A model generated the notes under the pieces. It was not told where the DNA came from and did no database searches. It was given only the letters and a program-made list of their open reading frames with translations. A stretch of 64,000 nucleotides of DNA. Source: Alphaproteobacteria bacterium. GTDB lineage: Bacteria; Pseudomonadota; Alphaproteobacteria; JAAEOK01. Shown piece by piece: positions 26,568-34,416 of the stretch. The stretch lies in contig JAAEOK010000033.1 of the NCBI GenBank assembly GCA_024244705.1, positions 84,534 through 148,533 of the forward strand, written 5' to 3'. Each line of letters opens with the position of its first letter. Within the stretch, counting starts at the first letter, position 1. The position numbers and the translations under genes are program-made.

Positions 26568-26603
26568 TTGACATACCGACTGTGTAACATCATATTTTAC
26601 ACA
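26568..26603 (+). promoter_or_regulatory. higBA promoter with overlapping operator
   Basis: TTGACA (26568-26573), 17-bp spacer, CATATT (26591-26596). An inverted repeat TGTGTAA (26581-26587) / TTACACA (26597-26603) straddles the -10 box, the usual place for autorepression by a HigA antitoxin. The predicted transcription start falls at or next to the A of the higB ATG at 26603, so the mRNA may be leaderless. Confidence 0.7.
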
Positions 26604-26878
26604 TGCTCGGGACGTTCAAACATAAGGGGCTGGAGGAACTGCACCACTCTGGGCGTACTGCGAGGATCAACAAGCAGTTTCATGCTCGGATTATCCGCAG
26701 ACTCGACGCCCTAAATGCAGCGGTTGCTTTGGCCGATTTGAACGTTCCGGGATTTGACCTTCATCCCCTGCACACGACGCCCATTAGATATTCAATTCAC
26801 GTCAACGGGCCGTGGTGCATAACGTTCGAATGGGATGACGACACGGCCAACAAACTGGATTTTGTCCAATACCACTAG
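26603..26878 (+). CDS. higB: RelE/HigB-type toxin
   Basis: 91-residue type II toxin of the HigB/RelE fold, an mRNA-cleaving ribosome-dependent RNase. The family pattern is FKHKGLEELHHSGRTARINKQFHARIIRRLDALNAA, then PGFDLHPL and the C-terminal RYSIHVNGPWCITFEWDDDTANKLDFVQYH with the conserved Arg and His residues. There is no Shine-Dalgarno before the ATG. Toxin-first order with the antitoxin 9 bp downstream is typical of higBA. Confidence 0.93.
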   Translation: MLGTFKHKGLEELHHSGRTARINKQFHARIIRRLDALNAAVALADLNVPGFDLHPLHTTPIRYSIHVNGPWCITFEWDDDTANKLDFVQYH

Positions 26879-26887
26879 GAAGGCACG

Positions 26888-27190
26888 ATGACTAAGAACC
26901 GCGAACCCACTCACCCTGGCGCACTGCTCCGCGAAGACGTCTTGCCGGCGCTGGGCGTGTCTGTCTCTCAGGCCGCCAAGGATATGGGCGTTACCCGCCA
27001 GAACCTTCACCGTATCTTGCGTGAGGAAGGGCCGGTTACCGCCGTCATGGCCGTCAGACTCGGCGCCTACTGCGGGAACGGACCCGGGCTATGGCTGCGA
27101 ATGCAGACTGCCCATGATCTTTGGAAGGCCAGCCGCGATATGAAAGACCAGGCCCGCGAGATACAGAAGCGATCGCCAGCCTCGGTGTAA
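26888..27190 (+). CDS. higA: HigA-type antitoxin
   Basis: 100-residue Xre-family antitoxin. It starts with the HigA hallmark REPTHPGALLREDVLPALGVSVSQAAKDMGVTRQ and has a helix-turn-helix in VSQAAKDMGVTRQNLHRIL. The C-terminal GNGPGLWLRMQTAHDLWKA is also typical. It neutralises HigB and probably represses the pair through the inverted repeat overlapping the promoter. Ribosome site AGGAAGG precedes the ATG. Confidence 0.94.
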   Translation: MTKNREPTHPGALLREDVLPALGVSVSQAAKDMGVTRQNLHRILREEGPVTAVMAVRLGAYCGNGPGLWLRMQTAHDLWKASRDMKDQAREIQKRSPASV

Positions 27191-27217
27191 CACGAAAAAG
27201 GCCTGCCGCGTCGACGC

Positions 27218-28048
27218 CTATTCCCCCTGCTGCAGCAACAGGCCCTCGCGGCGGGCGGCGTGGATCGTGTAGAGGAACACGACCGACGCCAGCACGATGT
27301 AAAAAACGTTGAGCGCGACGGCGCTGGCGAACAGGCCGAAATCGAAGCGGTGTTCGATCAGCACCCCGCGCATGCCTTCGAAGACGTAAGACGACGGCAA
27401 CGCCCAGGCGACCGGCTCCAACCAGTCGGGCAGGGTCGAAATCGGATAATAGATGCCGCTCAGCGGCGCCACCGCGAAGATCACGAACCAGGCCAAGCTT
27501 TCCGCACCCAAGCCCCAACGCAGAATCAGCGCCGACACCAGCAATCCGACCGACCAACCCATGACCAGCAGGTTGGCGAAAAAACCGATCAGCGGCACGC
27601 CGAGGCTGAAGATATTGAATTCATAGAGCGGGATCGCCAGCACCATCGCCGGGGCGACGCCGATGATCGTACGCACCGTGCTCATCGCCATCAGCGCCAG
27701 GACGAATTCGTGCGCCCGCAAGGGCGAGACGAAGAGCTGCGCCAAATTGCGCGACCACATCTCCTCGAGGAACGAGACCGAGACGCCGATTTCGCCGCGA
27801 AACAAGGTGTCCCACAGCATGACGGCGCCGATCAGAACGCCGGCGGCGGTGGCGACCCAAGAGCTGTGGGTGGCGAAGAACTGGCTGATGAAGCCCCACA
27901 GGATCATCTGCACCAGCGGCCAGTAGGCAAGCTCGAACAAGCGCGGCCACGAGCGGCGGATGATGTACCAATAGCGCAGGATCATGGTGCCGACGCGGTA
28001 AAGCGAGATCCATCCGCCGGAACCGCCGCTGTGGGCGTGGTCGGTCAT
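27218..28048 (-). CDS. ABC-2 type transporter permease
   Basis: 276-residue membrane protein with six predicted helices of the ABC-2 exporter type. RSWPRLFELAYWPLVQMILWGFIS begins the membrane part, FLEEMWSRNLAQLFVSPLRAHEFVLALM is the coupling region, and APLSGIYYPISTLPDWLEPVAWALPSSYVFEGMRG is the typical C-terminal signature. Its ATG overlaps the stop of the ATPase gene (ATGA). Substrate unknown; such pairs export polysaccharide, drugs or lipids. Confidence 0.9.
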   Translation of the reverse strand: MTDHAHSGGSGGWISLYRVGTMILRYWYIIRRSWPRLFELAYWPLVQMILWGFISQFFATHSSWVATAAGVLIGAVMLWDTLFRGEIGVSVSFLEEMWSRNLAQLFVSPLRAHEFVLALMAMSTVRTIIGVAPAMVLAIPLYEFNIFSLGVPLIGFFANLLVMGWSVGLLVSALILRWGLGAESLAWFVIFAVAPLSGIYYPISTLPDWLEPVAWALPSSYVFEGMRGVLIEHRFDFGLFASAVALNVFYIVLASVVFLYTIHAARREGLLLQQGE

Positions 28049-28788
28049 GCCGCTGCCGGATCGGGGGTGCGGGCGATGTGAAGAAAGACCTCCTCCATAT
28101 CGCGCCGCCCATAGCGCGCGATGAGCTCCTGCGGGCCGCCGCGATCGACGATGCGGCCGGTCCGCATCATCAGCACGTTGTCGCACAGGCGTTCGACCTC
28201 GCCCATGTTGTGGGAAGCGAGCAGGATGGCGGCGCCGGTGCGGCTGCGATAGGCCTCGAGATAGCCGCGAATCCAATCCGCCGTGTCGGGATCGAGCGAT
28301 GCCGTCGGCTCGTCGAGCAACAACAGCTCGGGTTCGTTCAACAGCGCCTTGGCCAACGCCAGCCGGGTCTTCTGGCCGGATGAGAAGGTGCCCGTGTCGC
28401 GCTGCAACATATCGCTGATCTGTAGTTCCTCGGCGAGACGGCCGATCGTCGCCTCGGTGTCGCGAATGCCGTAGAGCCGGGCATAGATGTAAAGGTTCTC
28501 CTTGGCCGTCAGGCGCCGCGGCAGATCGACATAGGGCGACGAGAAATTGAGCCGCGGCAGGACGCGGTGGCGATGACGCAGCATGTCTTCGCCGAAAATG
28601 GCGATCCGGCCGCGGGTCGGCAGCAGCAGGCCGAGCAGCATCGAGAGCGTCGTCGTCTTGCCGGCGCCGTTGCCGCCGAGCAGCGCCGTCACCGACCCCT
28701 GGGGAACGGCGAAATCGACCGCGTTCACGGCGGTCAGGTCGCCGAAATCACGGGTCAGATTCTCGACTTGGATCGCGGGCACGGACAT
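28045..28788 (-). CDS. ABC transporter ATP-binding protein
   Basis: 247-residue nucleotide-binding subunit partnering the downstream ABC-2 permease. Walker A is GGNGAGKTT, the Q-loop region is FSSPYVDLPRRLT, the signature is FSSGQKTRLALAKALL (SSGQK in place of LSGGQ), Walker B is LLLLDEPTASLD and the switch histidine is in ASHNMGEV. The degenerate signature is seen in several exporter ATPases. Divergent from regB, 75 bp between the starts. Confidence 0.93.
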   Translation of the reverse strand: MSVPAIQVENLTRDFGDLTAVNAVDFAVPQGSVTALLGGNGAGKTTTLSMLLGLLLPTRGRIAIFGEDMLRHRHRVLPRLNFSSPYVDLPRRLTAKENLYIYARLYGIRDTEATIGRLAEELQISDMLQRDTGTFSSGQKTRLALAKALLNEPELLLLDEPTASLDPDTADWIRGYLEAYRSRTGAAILLASHNMGEVERLCDNVLMMRTGRIVDRGGPQELIARYGRRDMEEVFLHIARTPDPAAA

Positions 28789-28863
28789 TGCGACAATATG
28801 GCCGCAATCGATGCCGCTGCCAACGGCCCGCGAACGGCCCGGCAGCGCGCCAAGGAGGTGACG

Positions 28864-30207
28864 ATGGTGGATACTGCATTCACGCCCGACGGGGCCGCCG
28901 CGCGGCAGTTCGACAGCGAACGACGGGTCGGGTTGCGGACCTTGGTCCTGATCCGCTGGGTCGCCGTGATCGGTCAGGCGGTGACGCTGCTTACCGTCCA
29001 TTACGGCTTCGATTTCCGCATCCCCATCGTGCCGGCGCTCGCCGCGGTGGCGGCCTCGGCGCTGTTCAACCTGGCGCTGACCTTCCGGCGTCCGCTCAAA
29101 TCCCGGATCAGTCCCGTCGAAGCGGCGACCCAGCTCGGCTACGACATCCTCCAGCTCGGTGTCCTGCTGTTTCTGACCGGGGGGCTGAAGAACCCCTTCG
29201 CGCTGTTGGTTCTGGTCCCGGTCACGGTCTCCGCGACGGTGCTGTCGCGCGGCCATACCATCGTCCTCGGCATCCTCGCCGCAGTTGTCATAACCGCCCT
29301 GGCAATCGCCCACCTTCCCTTTCCGGCGATCGGCGAGCCGGTGCTGCTGCCCGATTTCTACATGCTCGGCCTGTGGGAGGCGATGATCCTGGGCACCGTC
29401 TTCATCGCCGGCTACGTGGCCAGCGTCAGCGAGGAAGCGCGCCGCCTGTCGACCGGGTTCGTCGCCGCCCAACTGGCGCTGGCGCGGGAGCAGCAACTGG
29501 CGGCGGTCGGTGGACTGGCGGCGGCGGCGGCGCACGAGCTGGGCAGCCCACTGAGCACGATCGCCGTGACCTCACGGGAAATGGCGCGCGACCTGCCGCC
29601 CGGCAGCGAACTGCAGGCCGATGCCGAACTCCTGGTCGAACAGAGCGAACGGTGCCGGCGTATTCTGGCTCAGTTGGGACGGCCGCTCGAACCCGATGCC
29701 CTGTCGCCGATGGCGCAAATGCCGATCGGCGTCCTGGTCGAAAGCGCCGCCGAGCCCTATCGCGATGAGAGGGTCGAGCTGCGTTTCGAAGTCGGCGCCC
29801 AAGCGGGCGGCGGCCGCAGCGGCGAGCCGACGGTGCCGCGGCGGCCGGAAATCGTCCAGGGGCTCGGCACCCTGATCCAGAACGCGGTCGAGTTCGCGGC
29901 ACACACGGTGGCGATCGAGACCTGGTGGACCGACGGCGAAATCGTTGTCGAAATAGCCGATGACGGCCCCGGCTTTCCGCGCGCCATCCTCGAACGGTTC
30001 GGCGAACCGTACATTTCCAATCGGGCCGGAGAAGACGGCCATATGGGGCTCGGTATCTTCATCGCCGTCACCCTGCTCGGCCGCACCGGCGGCATCGTCC
30101 TGTGCGGCAACCGCCCGGGCGGCGGCGCCACCGTGGAAGTACGCTGGTCGCGCCGGGTATTAGAGGAGATAATGGCGCTCGGAATGGAAAGAGACGCCGA
30201 TCGATGA
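28864..30207 (+). CDS. regB: RegB/PrrB-type redox-sensing histidine kinase
   Basis: 447-residue global redox sensor kinase. Six N-terminal membrane helices contain the quinone-binding heptapeptide GGLKNPF (residues 106-112). The H-box AAHELGSPLSTIAV has His224, and the redox-active cysteine is Cys264 in SERCRRILAQLG, in near-identical positions to His225 and Cys265 of Rhodobacter RegB. The ATPase domain has NAVEFAA, DDGPGFP and MGLGIFIA. A perfect AAGGAGGTGA precedes the ATG. Its stop overlaps the regA start. It should control respiration and carbon/energy genes with oxygen. Confidence 0.95.
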   Translation: MVDTAFTPDGAAARQFDSERRVGLRTLVLIRWVAVIGQAVTLLTVHYGFDFRIPIVPALAAVAASALFNLALTFRRPLKSRISPVEAATQLGYDILQLGVLLFLTGGLKNPFALLVLVPVTVSATVLSRGHTIVLGILAAVVITALAIAHLPFPAIGEPVLLPDFYMLGLWEAMILGTVFIAGYVASVSEEARRLSTGFVAAQLALAREQQLAAVGGLAAAAAHELGSPLSTIAVTSREMARDLPPGSELQADAELLVEQSERCRRILAQLGRPLEPDALSPMAQMPIGVLVESAAEPYRDERVELRFEVGAQAGGGRSGEPTVPRRPEIVQGLGTLIQNAVEFAAHTVAIETWWTDGEIVVEIADDGPGFPRAILERFGEPYISNRAGEDGHMGLGIFIAVTLLGRTGGIVLCGNRPGGGATVEVRWSRRVLEEIMALGMERDADR

Positions 30208-30743
30208 ACGACGACGCCGACCGTACTTTGCTGATCGTCGACGACGACCGCGCTTTGCGCGAACGCCTCGGCCGGGCGATGGAGAAACGCGGCTTCGCGG
30301 TGACCCTGGCGGCCAACGCCGCCGAGGGAATCGCCGCCGCCGACGGCCAGCCGCCGGCCTACGCGGTGGTTGACCTCAATCTCGGCGATGCCAGCGGTTT
30401 GGAGGTCGTCAAGGCGCTGCGCGATGCCCGGTCCGACAGCCGGATCATCATGTTGACCGGTTACGGCAACATCGCGACCGCGGTGGCGGCGGTCAAGGCG
30501 GGCGCGGTCGACTACCTGCCCAAGCCGGCCGACGCCGATGCGGTCGAGGCCGCCCTGCTGACCGAATCGGATGCCCTGCCGCCGCCGCCGGCGAACCCGA
30601 TGTCGGCCGACCGCGTGCGTTGGGAACATATCCAACGCGTATTCGAACAGTGCGACCGCAACGTCTCGGAAACGGCGCGGCGGCTCAACATGCACCGCCG
30701 CACCCTGCAGCGCATCCTCAACAAATACGCGCCGCGGCGGTGA
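30204..30743 (+). CDS. regA: RegA/PrrA-type response regulator
   Basis: 179-residue partner of RegB. The receiver domain has the acidic pair in IVDDDRAL, the phosphoacceptor Asp57 in VVDLNLG, and Lys in YLPKPAD. A short proline linker leads to a Fis-type helix-turn-helix VSETARRLNMHRRTLQRILNKYAPRR, the nearly invariant RegA C-terminus. Starts inside the regB stop codon (ATGA). Confidence 0.95.
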   Translation: MNDDADRTLLIVDDDRALRERLGRAMEKRGFAVTLAANAAEGIAAADGQPPAYAVVDLNLGDASGLEVVKALRDARSDSRIIMLTGYGNIATAVAAVKAGAVDYLPKPADADAVEAALLTESDALPPPPANPMSADRVRWEHIQRVFEQCDRNVSETARRLNMHRRTLQRILNKYAPRR

Positions 30744-30804
30744 TGGGGGCCGACTCGTGGCGGTCTGAATCGAGCCAATTCGGCTCTAAACGGTAGCGCG
30801 GAAC

Positions 30805-31275
30805 ATGGACGAAAATTCAGGACCGGCGACCGGCGGATGCCACTGCGGAGCGGTGCGCTACGAAGCCACGGGGGCACCACTATACGTTCCCTATTGCCAC
30901 TGCGGGACATGCCGCGGGACGACCGGCGCGCCCGTTGTCTTGTTCGTCATGTATCGGCAGGAGCAAGTGCGCTTCACCCGGGGCGAGCGTAAGGTCTATC
31001 GCTCGTCGCCGGAAGTGCAGCGCACCTTCTGCGCCGAATGCGGCACGCCTCTGTCCTACGAAGGCGATTGGGGCGGCAATGCGATCATCGAGTTCTACGT
31101 CGGTACGCTCGATGATCCCGAGACCTTCACGCCCGACCGGCACACATTCTATGGCGAGCGCCTTGGCTGGTTCGACGTGGCGGATGGATTGCCCCGGTAC
31201 AACGGATCGAGCGCCGGCTCCCGCCCCGACAGCCACGGTCCCGCTATTGAGTCCGAGCCACCGTCGAACCGCTGA
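30805..31275 (+). CDS. GFA / CENP-V family zinc protein
   Basis: 156-residue protein of the glutathione-dependent formaldehyde-activating enzyme family. Zinc-binding cysteines occur in the standard order: GGCHCGAVRYE, YCHCGTCR, FCAECGTPL. Members are small sulphur-binding zinc enzymes, mostly of unknown substrate; a real formaldehyde role is proven for few. The 3' end overlaps the convergent cysteine-peptidase gene by 32 bases. Confidence 0.9.
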   Translation: MDENSGPATGGCHCGAVRYEATGAPLYVPYCHCGTCRGTTGAPVVLFVMYRQEQVRFTRGERKVYRSSPEVQRTFCAECGTPLSYEGDWGGNAIIEFYVGTLDDPETFTPDRHTFYGERLGWFDVADGLPRYNGSSAGSRPDSHGPAIESEPPSNR

Positions 31276-31987
31276 ATTTGAACCCGGCGCTCGCGGCAAC
31301 GCGCACTGTCTTCGGTTCCTTTTTGGGCGACCGCGGATACGAATAGACCCACCACCCCGTCTCGTTGATCGCATAGATCGGACGGTAGGAGTGAATGCGG
31401 CGGGTATCGGTGACCCGCGCGATCTGGTTGTCGAGTGCCCAGACTCGCGTGCCGTCGAAGACGACCAAGATGGCGTGCTGACGATGGGTTTCGAGGTCGT
31501 TGACCACGAGGATTCGCAAGTCGCGCGTGGCGACGCCGGCGGCGCGCAATGTCAAGTACTTCGCGATCGCGTAGTCCTCGCAGTCGCCGCCGCGGGCCAA
31601 GAGCTGGCGCGGTGATGCCCAGTAGTCGCTACGGCCGTAATTGTTGGCGTCGGAAACATAGCGCGCGCGGTTGAAATAGGAATTGACGACGCCGAGCTGG
31701 GCCTTGCGGTCGAGGTCACGGAGCGAGGCGACAAAGACCGACCACGCATCGTCGGCGCAATTCACTTGCTCGCCCGTAGCGCAGGGCGTGCCGCGATGGG
31801 TGGCCGACGCGAAACGCCGCAGGGCCGACGCCCATTTGGTGTGCCGATGGAAGCCCGGTACAAAGAGCTCTTGGCTACCGAAGAACGATGAATCGGCGGA
31901 TGCCTCGGAGATCGGCGCCAGGGCCGCGAACAGGCCGAACGAGACGGCCGGAAGGACCCCACAGAACAGATATTTACGACGCCGCAT
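31244..31987 (-). CDS. transglutaminase-like cysteine peptidase (BTLCP), copy 1
   Basis: 247-residue secreted protein: signal peptide (residues 1-32, cut after EASA), then a bacterial transglutaminase-like cysteine peptidase domain. The triad is Cys136 (GGDCEDYAIAKY), His171 (RQHAILVV) and Asp186 (ALDNQ). The family includes the periplasmic adhesin protease LapG. A tandem paralogue lies directly upstream on the same strand with all catalytic residues at the same residue numbers. No LapD or large adhesin gene is in the window, so the substrate is unknown. Confidence 0.9.
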   Translation of the reverse strand: MRRRKYLFCGVLPAVSFGLFAALAPISEASADSSFFGSQELFVPGFHRHTKWASALRRFASATHRGTPCATGEQVNCADDAWSVFVASLRDLDRKAQLGVVNSYFNRARYVSDANNYGRSDYWASPRQLLARGGDCEDYAIAKYLTLRAAGVATRDLRILVVNDLETHRQHAILVVFDGTRVWALDNQIARVTDTRRIHSYRPIYAINETGWWVYSYPRSPKKEPKTVRVAASAGFKFSGSTVARTQ

Positions 31988-32132
31988 CCGCCTCTTAGGC
32001 TTTTTTGATCGACTCTAAGCTCGATTTCGATGCTAGGAGATTATGGTTAACAAATGGTTAACGGCGAGAATCGCCGTGGAATCGCCGCCGTTTTCTCAGC
32101 AAAGATTCGGTCACTTCGGCGCCCGCCACGTC

Positions 32133-32786
32133 TCAGTTGGCGTGGAGCCACAAGCCGGCTTCGTTGACCGAATAGACCGGGCGGTAGGAGTGAATGCGGC
32201 GGGTATCGGTCACCCGCGCGATCTGGTTGTCGAGCGCCCAGGCGCGCTCATCGTCATAGACGACCAGGATCGCGTGCTGGACGTGGTTCTCAAGATCGTC
32301 GAGCACCAGGATCCGCATTTCCCGGGCGCTCATTCCCGCCGCGCGCAGCGCCAGGTATTTCGCGATCGCGTAGTCCTCGCAATCACCGCCGCGCGCCAGC
32401 AGCTGGCGCGGCGTCGCCCAATAGTCGCCAACGCCGTAATTCCGCCGGTCGCTGACATAAGGCGCGGTGTTGAAGTACGCGTTGACCTCGGCCAGCTGGT
32501 CGGCCCGATCCAGGCCGCGAAGCGATTCGACGAAGCGGTCCCATTTCACGTCCGAGCACTTGCCGTCGCGCGTCGGCAAGCAGTTGCCGATGTTGCCGCC
32601 TCCCGGCGCGACCCGTTCGAGGATGCCGGTCCATTTCGCGTGGCCGGAGATCTTGGTGGTGGCGATCTCGTGGCTGCCGAACAATTGCGGGGCGGCTTTG
32701 GCGTCCGCGGCACTGAGCGCCACGGCAAGGAGGAACGCCGCCATAGTTAATACAATCTTAACGATAGAGTGTTTTTCGTACGGCAT
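32133..32786 (-). CDS. transglutaminase-like cysteine peptidase (BTLCP), copy 2
   Basis: 217-residue paralogue of the neighbouring gene: signal peptide (residues 1-32), catalytic Cys136, His171 and Asp186 in the same contexts. The stretch around 32165-32235 matches 31355-31425 base for base in long runs. The two proteins differ mostly in the 60-80 region and at the C-terminus, where copy 1 has about 25 extra basic residues. ATG at 32786 follows GAGGAAAAGG. Tandem duplication with later divergence is the simplest reading. Confidence 0.9.
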   Translation of the reverse strand: MPYEKHSIVKIVLTMAAFLLAVALSAADAKAAPQLFGSHEIATTKISGHAKWTGILERVAPGGGNIGNCLPTRDGKCSDVKWDRFVESLRGLDRADQLAEVNAYFNTAPYVSDRRNYGVGDYWATPRQLLARGGDCEDYAIAKYLALRAAGMSAREMRILVLDDLENHVQHAILVVYDDERAWALDNQIARVTDTRRIHSYRPVYSVNEAGLWLHAN

Positions 32787-33030
32787 CGCCTTTTCCTCGG
32801 CCTCCAAAGCCGGGAAAAGGTTGCGCCTGAACCAATTAAATTGAGGTATATAAGTAGCTTACCGGAGGTAAAGCTTTGCTCGCTTTTGGCGAAAATGCAA
32901 TACAACTTATACGATAGATTCGGCGGCACCGATGCCGCCGTTTCCCGCCGCGACACGGCGTCCGGCACCCCAACCGGGTTCTTTTAGAATGGTTTAATTA
33001 GATCGGACAGCGCATTAGAATGTCTCGCAA
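32787..33030. other. AT-rich divergent promoter region
   Basis: 244 bp between divergent starts (cysteine peptidase copy 2 and the phosphatase), with a marked AT-rich stretch at about 32830-32920. It also has a perfect 8-bp hairpin CGGCGGCA-CCGA-TGCCGCCG (32921-32940) followed by TTT. No gene with a ribosome site was seen. Confidence 0.45.
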
Positions 33031-33762
33031 ATGACACCAATCCCCGCATCAGTGCCCGACGGCACCTGTGTCTACGCGGTCGGCGATATCCACGGCCGGC
33101 ACGACCTGCTGATCGCCTTGCAGGAGATGATCGTGGCCGACGCCGGGAGGCGAAACCCCGAGCGCCGGGTCGTCGTCTATCTTGGCGACTATGTCGATCG
33201 CGGCCCCGAGTCTCGTGCCGTCGTCGAGGCGTTGGCGACCACCGCCCTGCCCGGGTTCGAGGTCGTGCACCTGATCGGCAACCATGAATCCTTCCTGCTG
33301 CGTTTTCTCCAGGACGCCGAGGTCGGACCGATCTGGTTCTACAATGGCGGCGCGTGCACGCTCGAAAGCTACGGCGTCGAGGCCGGCGCGCTCGATCGCG
33401 CGGCGCTCGCGGCAGCCCAGGACGATTTCCAGGAAGTCCTGCCGGCCCGCCATGAGCAATTCCTGCGCGGCCTCGCGCTCAGCCATGTCGAGGGCGATTA
33501 CGCTTTTGTCCATGCCGGCGTTCGGCCCGGAATCCCGCTCGCCGAGCAACGGGCCGAAGACCTGATGTGGATCCGCGACGAGTTCCTCGACGCCAATGAC
33601 AATCATGGCCACGTCATCGTCCACGGCCACTCCATAGCGTGGGAACCGGAGGTCCGCGTCAATCGTATCGGCATCGATACCGGGGCCTTCGCGTCGGGGG
33701 TGCTGACGGCGCTGGTTCTCGACGGCGCGGAGCGGGGGTTCCTGCAGACCAAAGGCCACTGA
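33031..33762 (+). CDS. PPP-type metallophosphoesterase (Ser/Thr protein phosphatase family)
   Basis: 243-residue enzyme with the complete PPP signature: GDIHG (metal site 1) in VYAVGDIHGRHDLL, GDYVDRG, GNHE in LIGNHESFLL, and the later histidines in FVHAGVRPG and VIVHGHS. Length and motif spacing fit bacterial PrpA/PrpB-like phosphatases, which can act on proteins or on nucleotides such as diadenosine tetraphosphate. Substrate undetermined. It leads a same-strand run with gmhA and hldE but with 75 bp between. Confidence 0.9.
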   Translation: MTPIPASVPDGTCVYAVGDIHGRHDLLIALQEMIVADAGRRNPERRVVVYLGDYVDRGPESRAVVEALATTALPGFEVVHLIGNHESFLLRFLQDAEVGPIWFYNGGACTLESYGVEAGALDRAALAAAQDDFQEVLPARHEQFLRGLALSHVEGDYAFVHAGVRPGIPLAEQRAEDLMWIRDEFLDANDNHGHVIVHGHSIAWEPEVRVNRIGIDTGAFASGVLTALVLDGAERGFLQTKGH

Positions 33763-33837
33763 ACGCCGTGGTGTTGATTGACGAGACGCCGGCCCCATGT
33801 TCCCTTACGGGCTCTCTGCCATGGCGTGACGGACGCA

Positions 33838-34416
33838 ATGGATCTCGACGAATTCTTTGACCGTGAAATGGAGGAGCATGGGCAGGTGCTGGCCGCGACG
33901 CGGGCGGCGCTCAAGCAGCCGTTCGCGGCGCTCGTCGCGTGCTGCGCCCGATCGCTGCGCGACGGCGGCAAGATTCTGCTCTTCGGCAATGGCGGCAGCG
34001 CCGCCGATTGCCAGCACCTGGCCACCGAGCTGACCGTCAGGTACAGCCGCGACCGCGCGCCGATCGCCGCCCTCGCCCTGACCACCGACAGCTCGGCGCT
34101 GACCGCCGGCGGCAACGACCTCGGCTTCGACCAGATCTTCGCGCGCCAGGTCCGGGCACTGGGGCGGGCCGGTGACGTGGCGATCGGGATCTCGACGTCC
34201 GGCCGCAGCGCCAACGTGATCAGCGGGCTGCAGGCGGCGCGCGACATGGGCCTCATGGCGGCGGCGCTCGGCGGCGGCGACGGCGGCGACCTGCCGGGCC
34301 TGGCCGAACCGTTGCTCCTCGTGCCGAGCCGTGTTACCGCCCGCATCCAGGAAATGCACATCACCTTGGGGCAGATGCTGTGCGGCGCCCTGGAACAGGA
34401 GCTCGACCTGGTATGA
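33838..34416 (+). CDS. gmhA: D-sedoheptulose-7-phosphate isomerase
   Basis: 192-residue SIS-domain isomerase, first step of ADP-heptose synthesis for lipopolysaccharide. Key parts are KILLFGNGGSAADCQHLATELTVRY, IAALALTTDSSALTAGGND, GISTSGRSANV and the C-terminal EMHITLGQMLC, all diagnostic for GmhA. ATG at 33838 gives the usual N-terminus; the frame is open upstream. Its stop overlaps the hldE start (ATGA). Confidence 0.95.
   Translation: MDLDEFFDREMEEHGQVLAATRAALKQPFAALVACCARSLRDGGKILLFGNGGSAADCQHLATELTVRYSRDRAPIAALALTTDSSALTAGGNDLGFDQIFARQVRALGRAGDVAIGISTSGRSANVISGLQAARDMGLMAAALGGGDGGDLPGLAEPLLLVPSRVTARIQEMHITLGQMLCGALEQELDLV

Noticed and set aside
32921-32940. Strong terminator in the peptidase-phosphatase divergent region
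   Set aside because: The 8-bp stem is perfect, but only three T follow and neither strand has a gene ending nearby, so terminator function is not supported.
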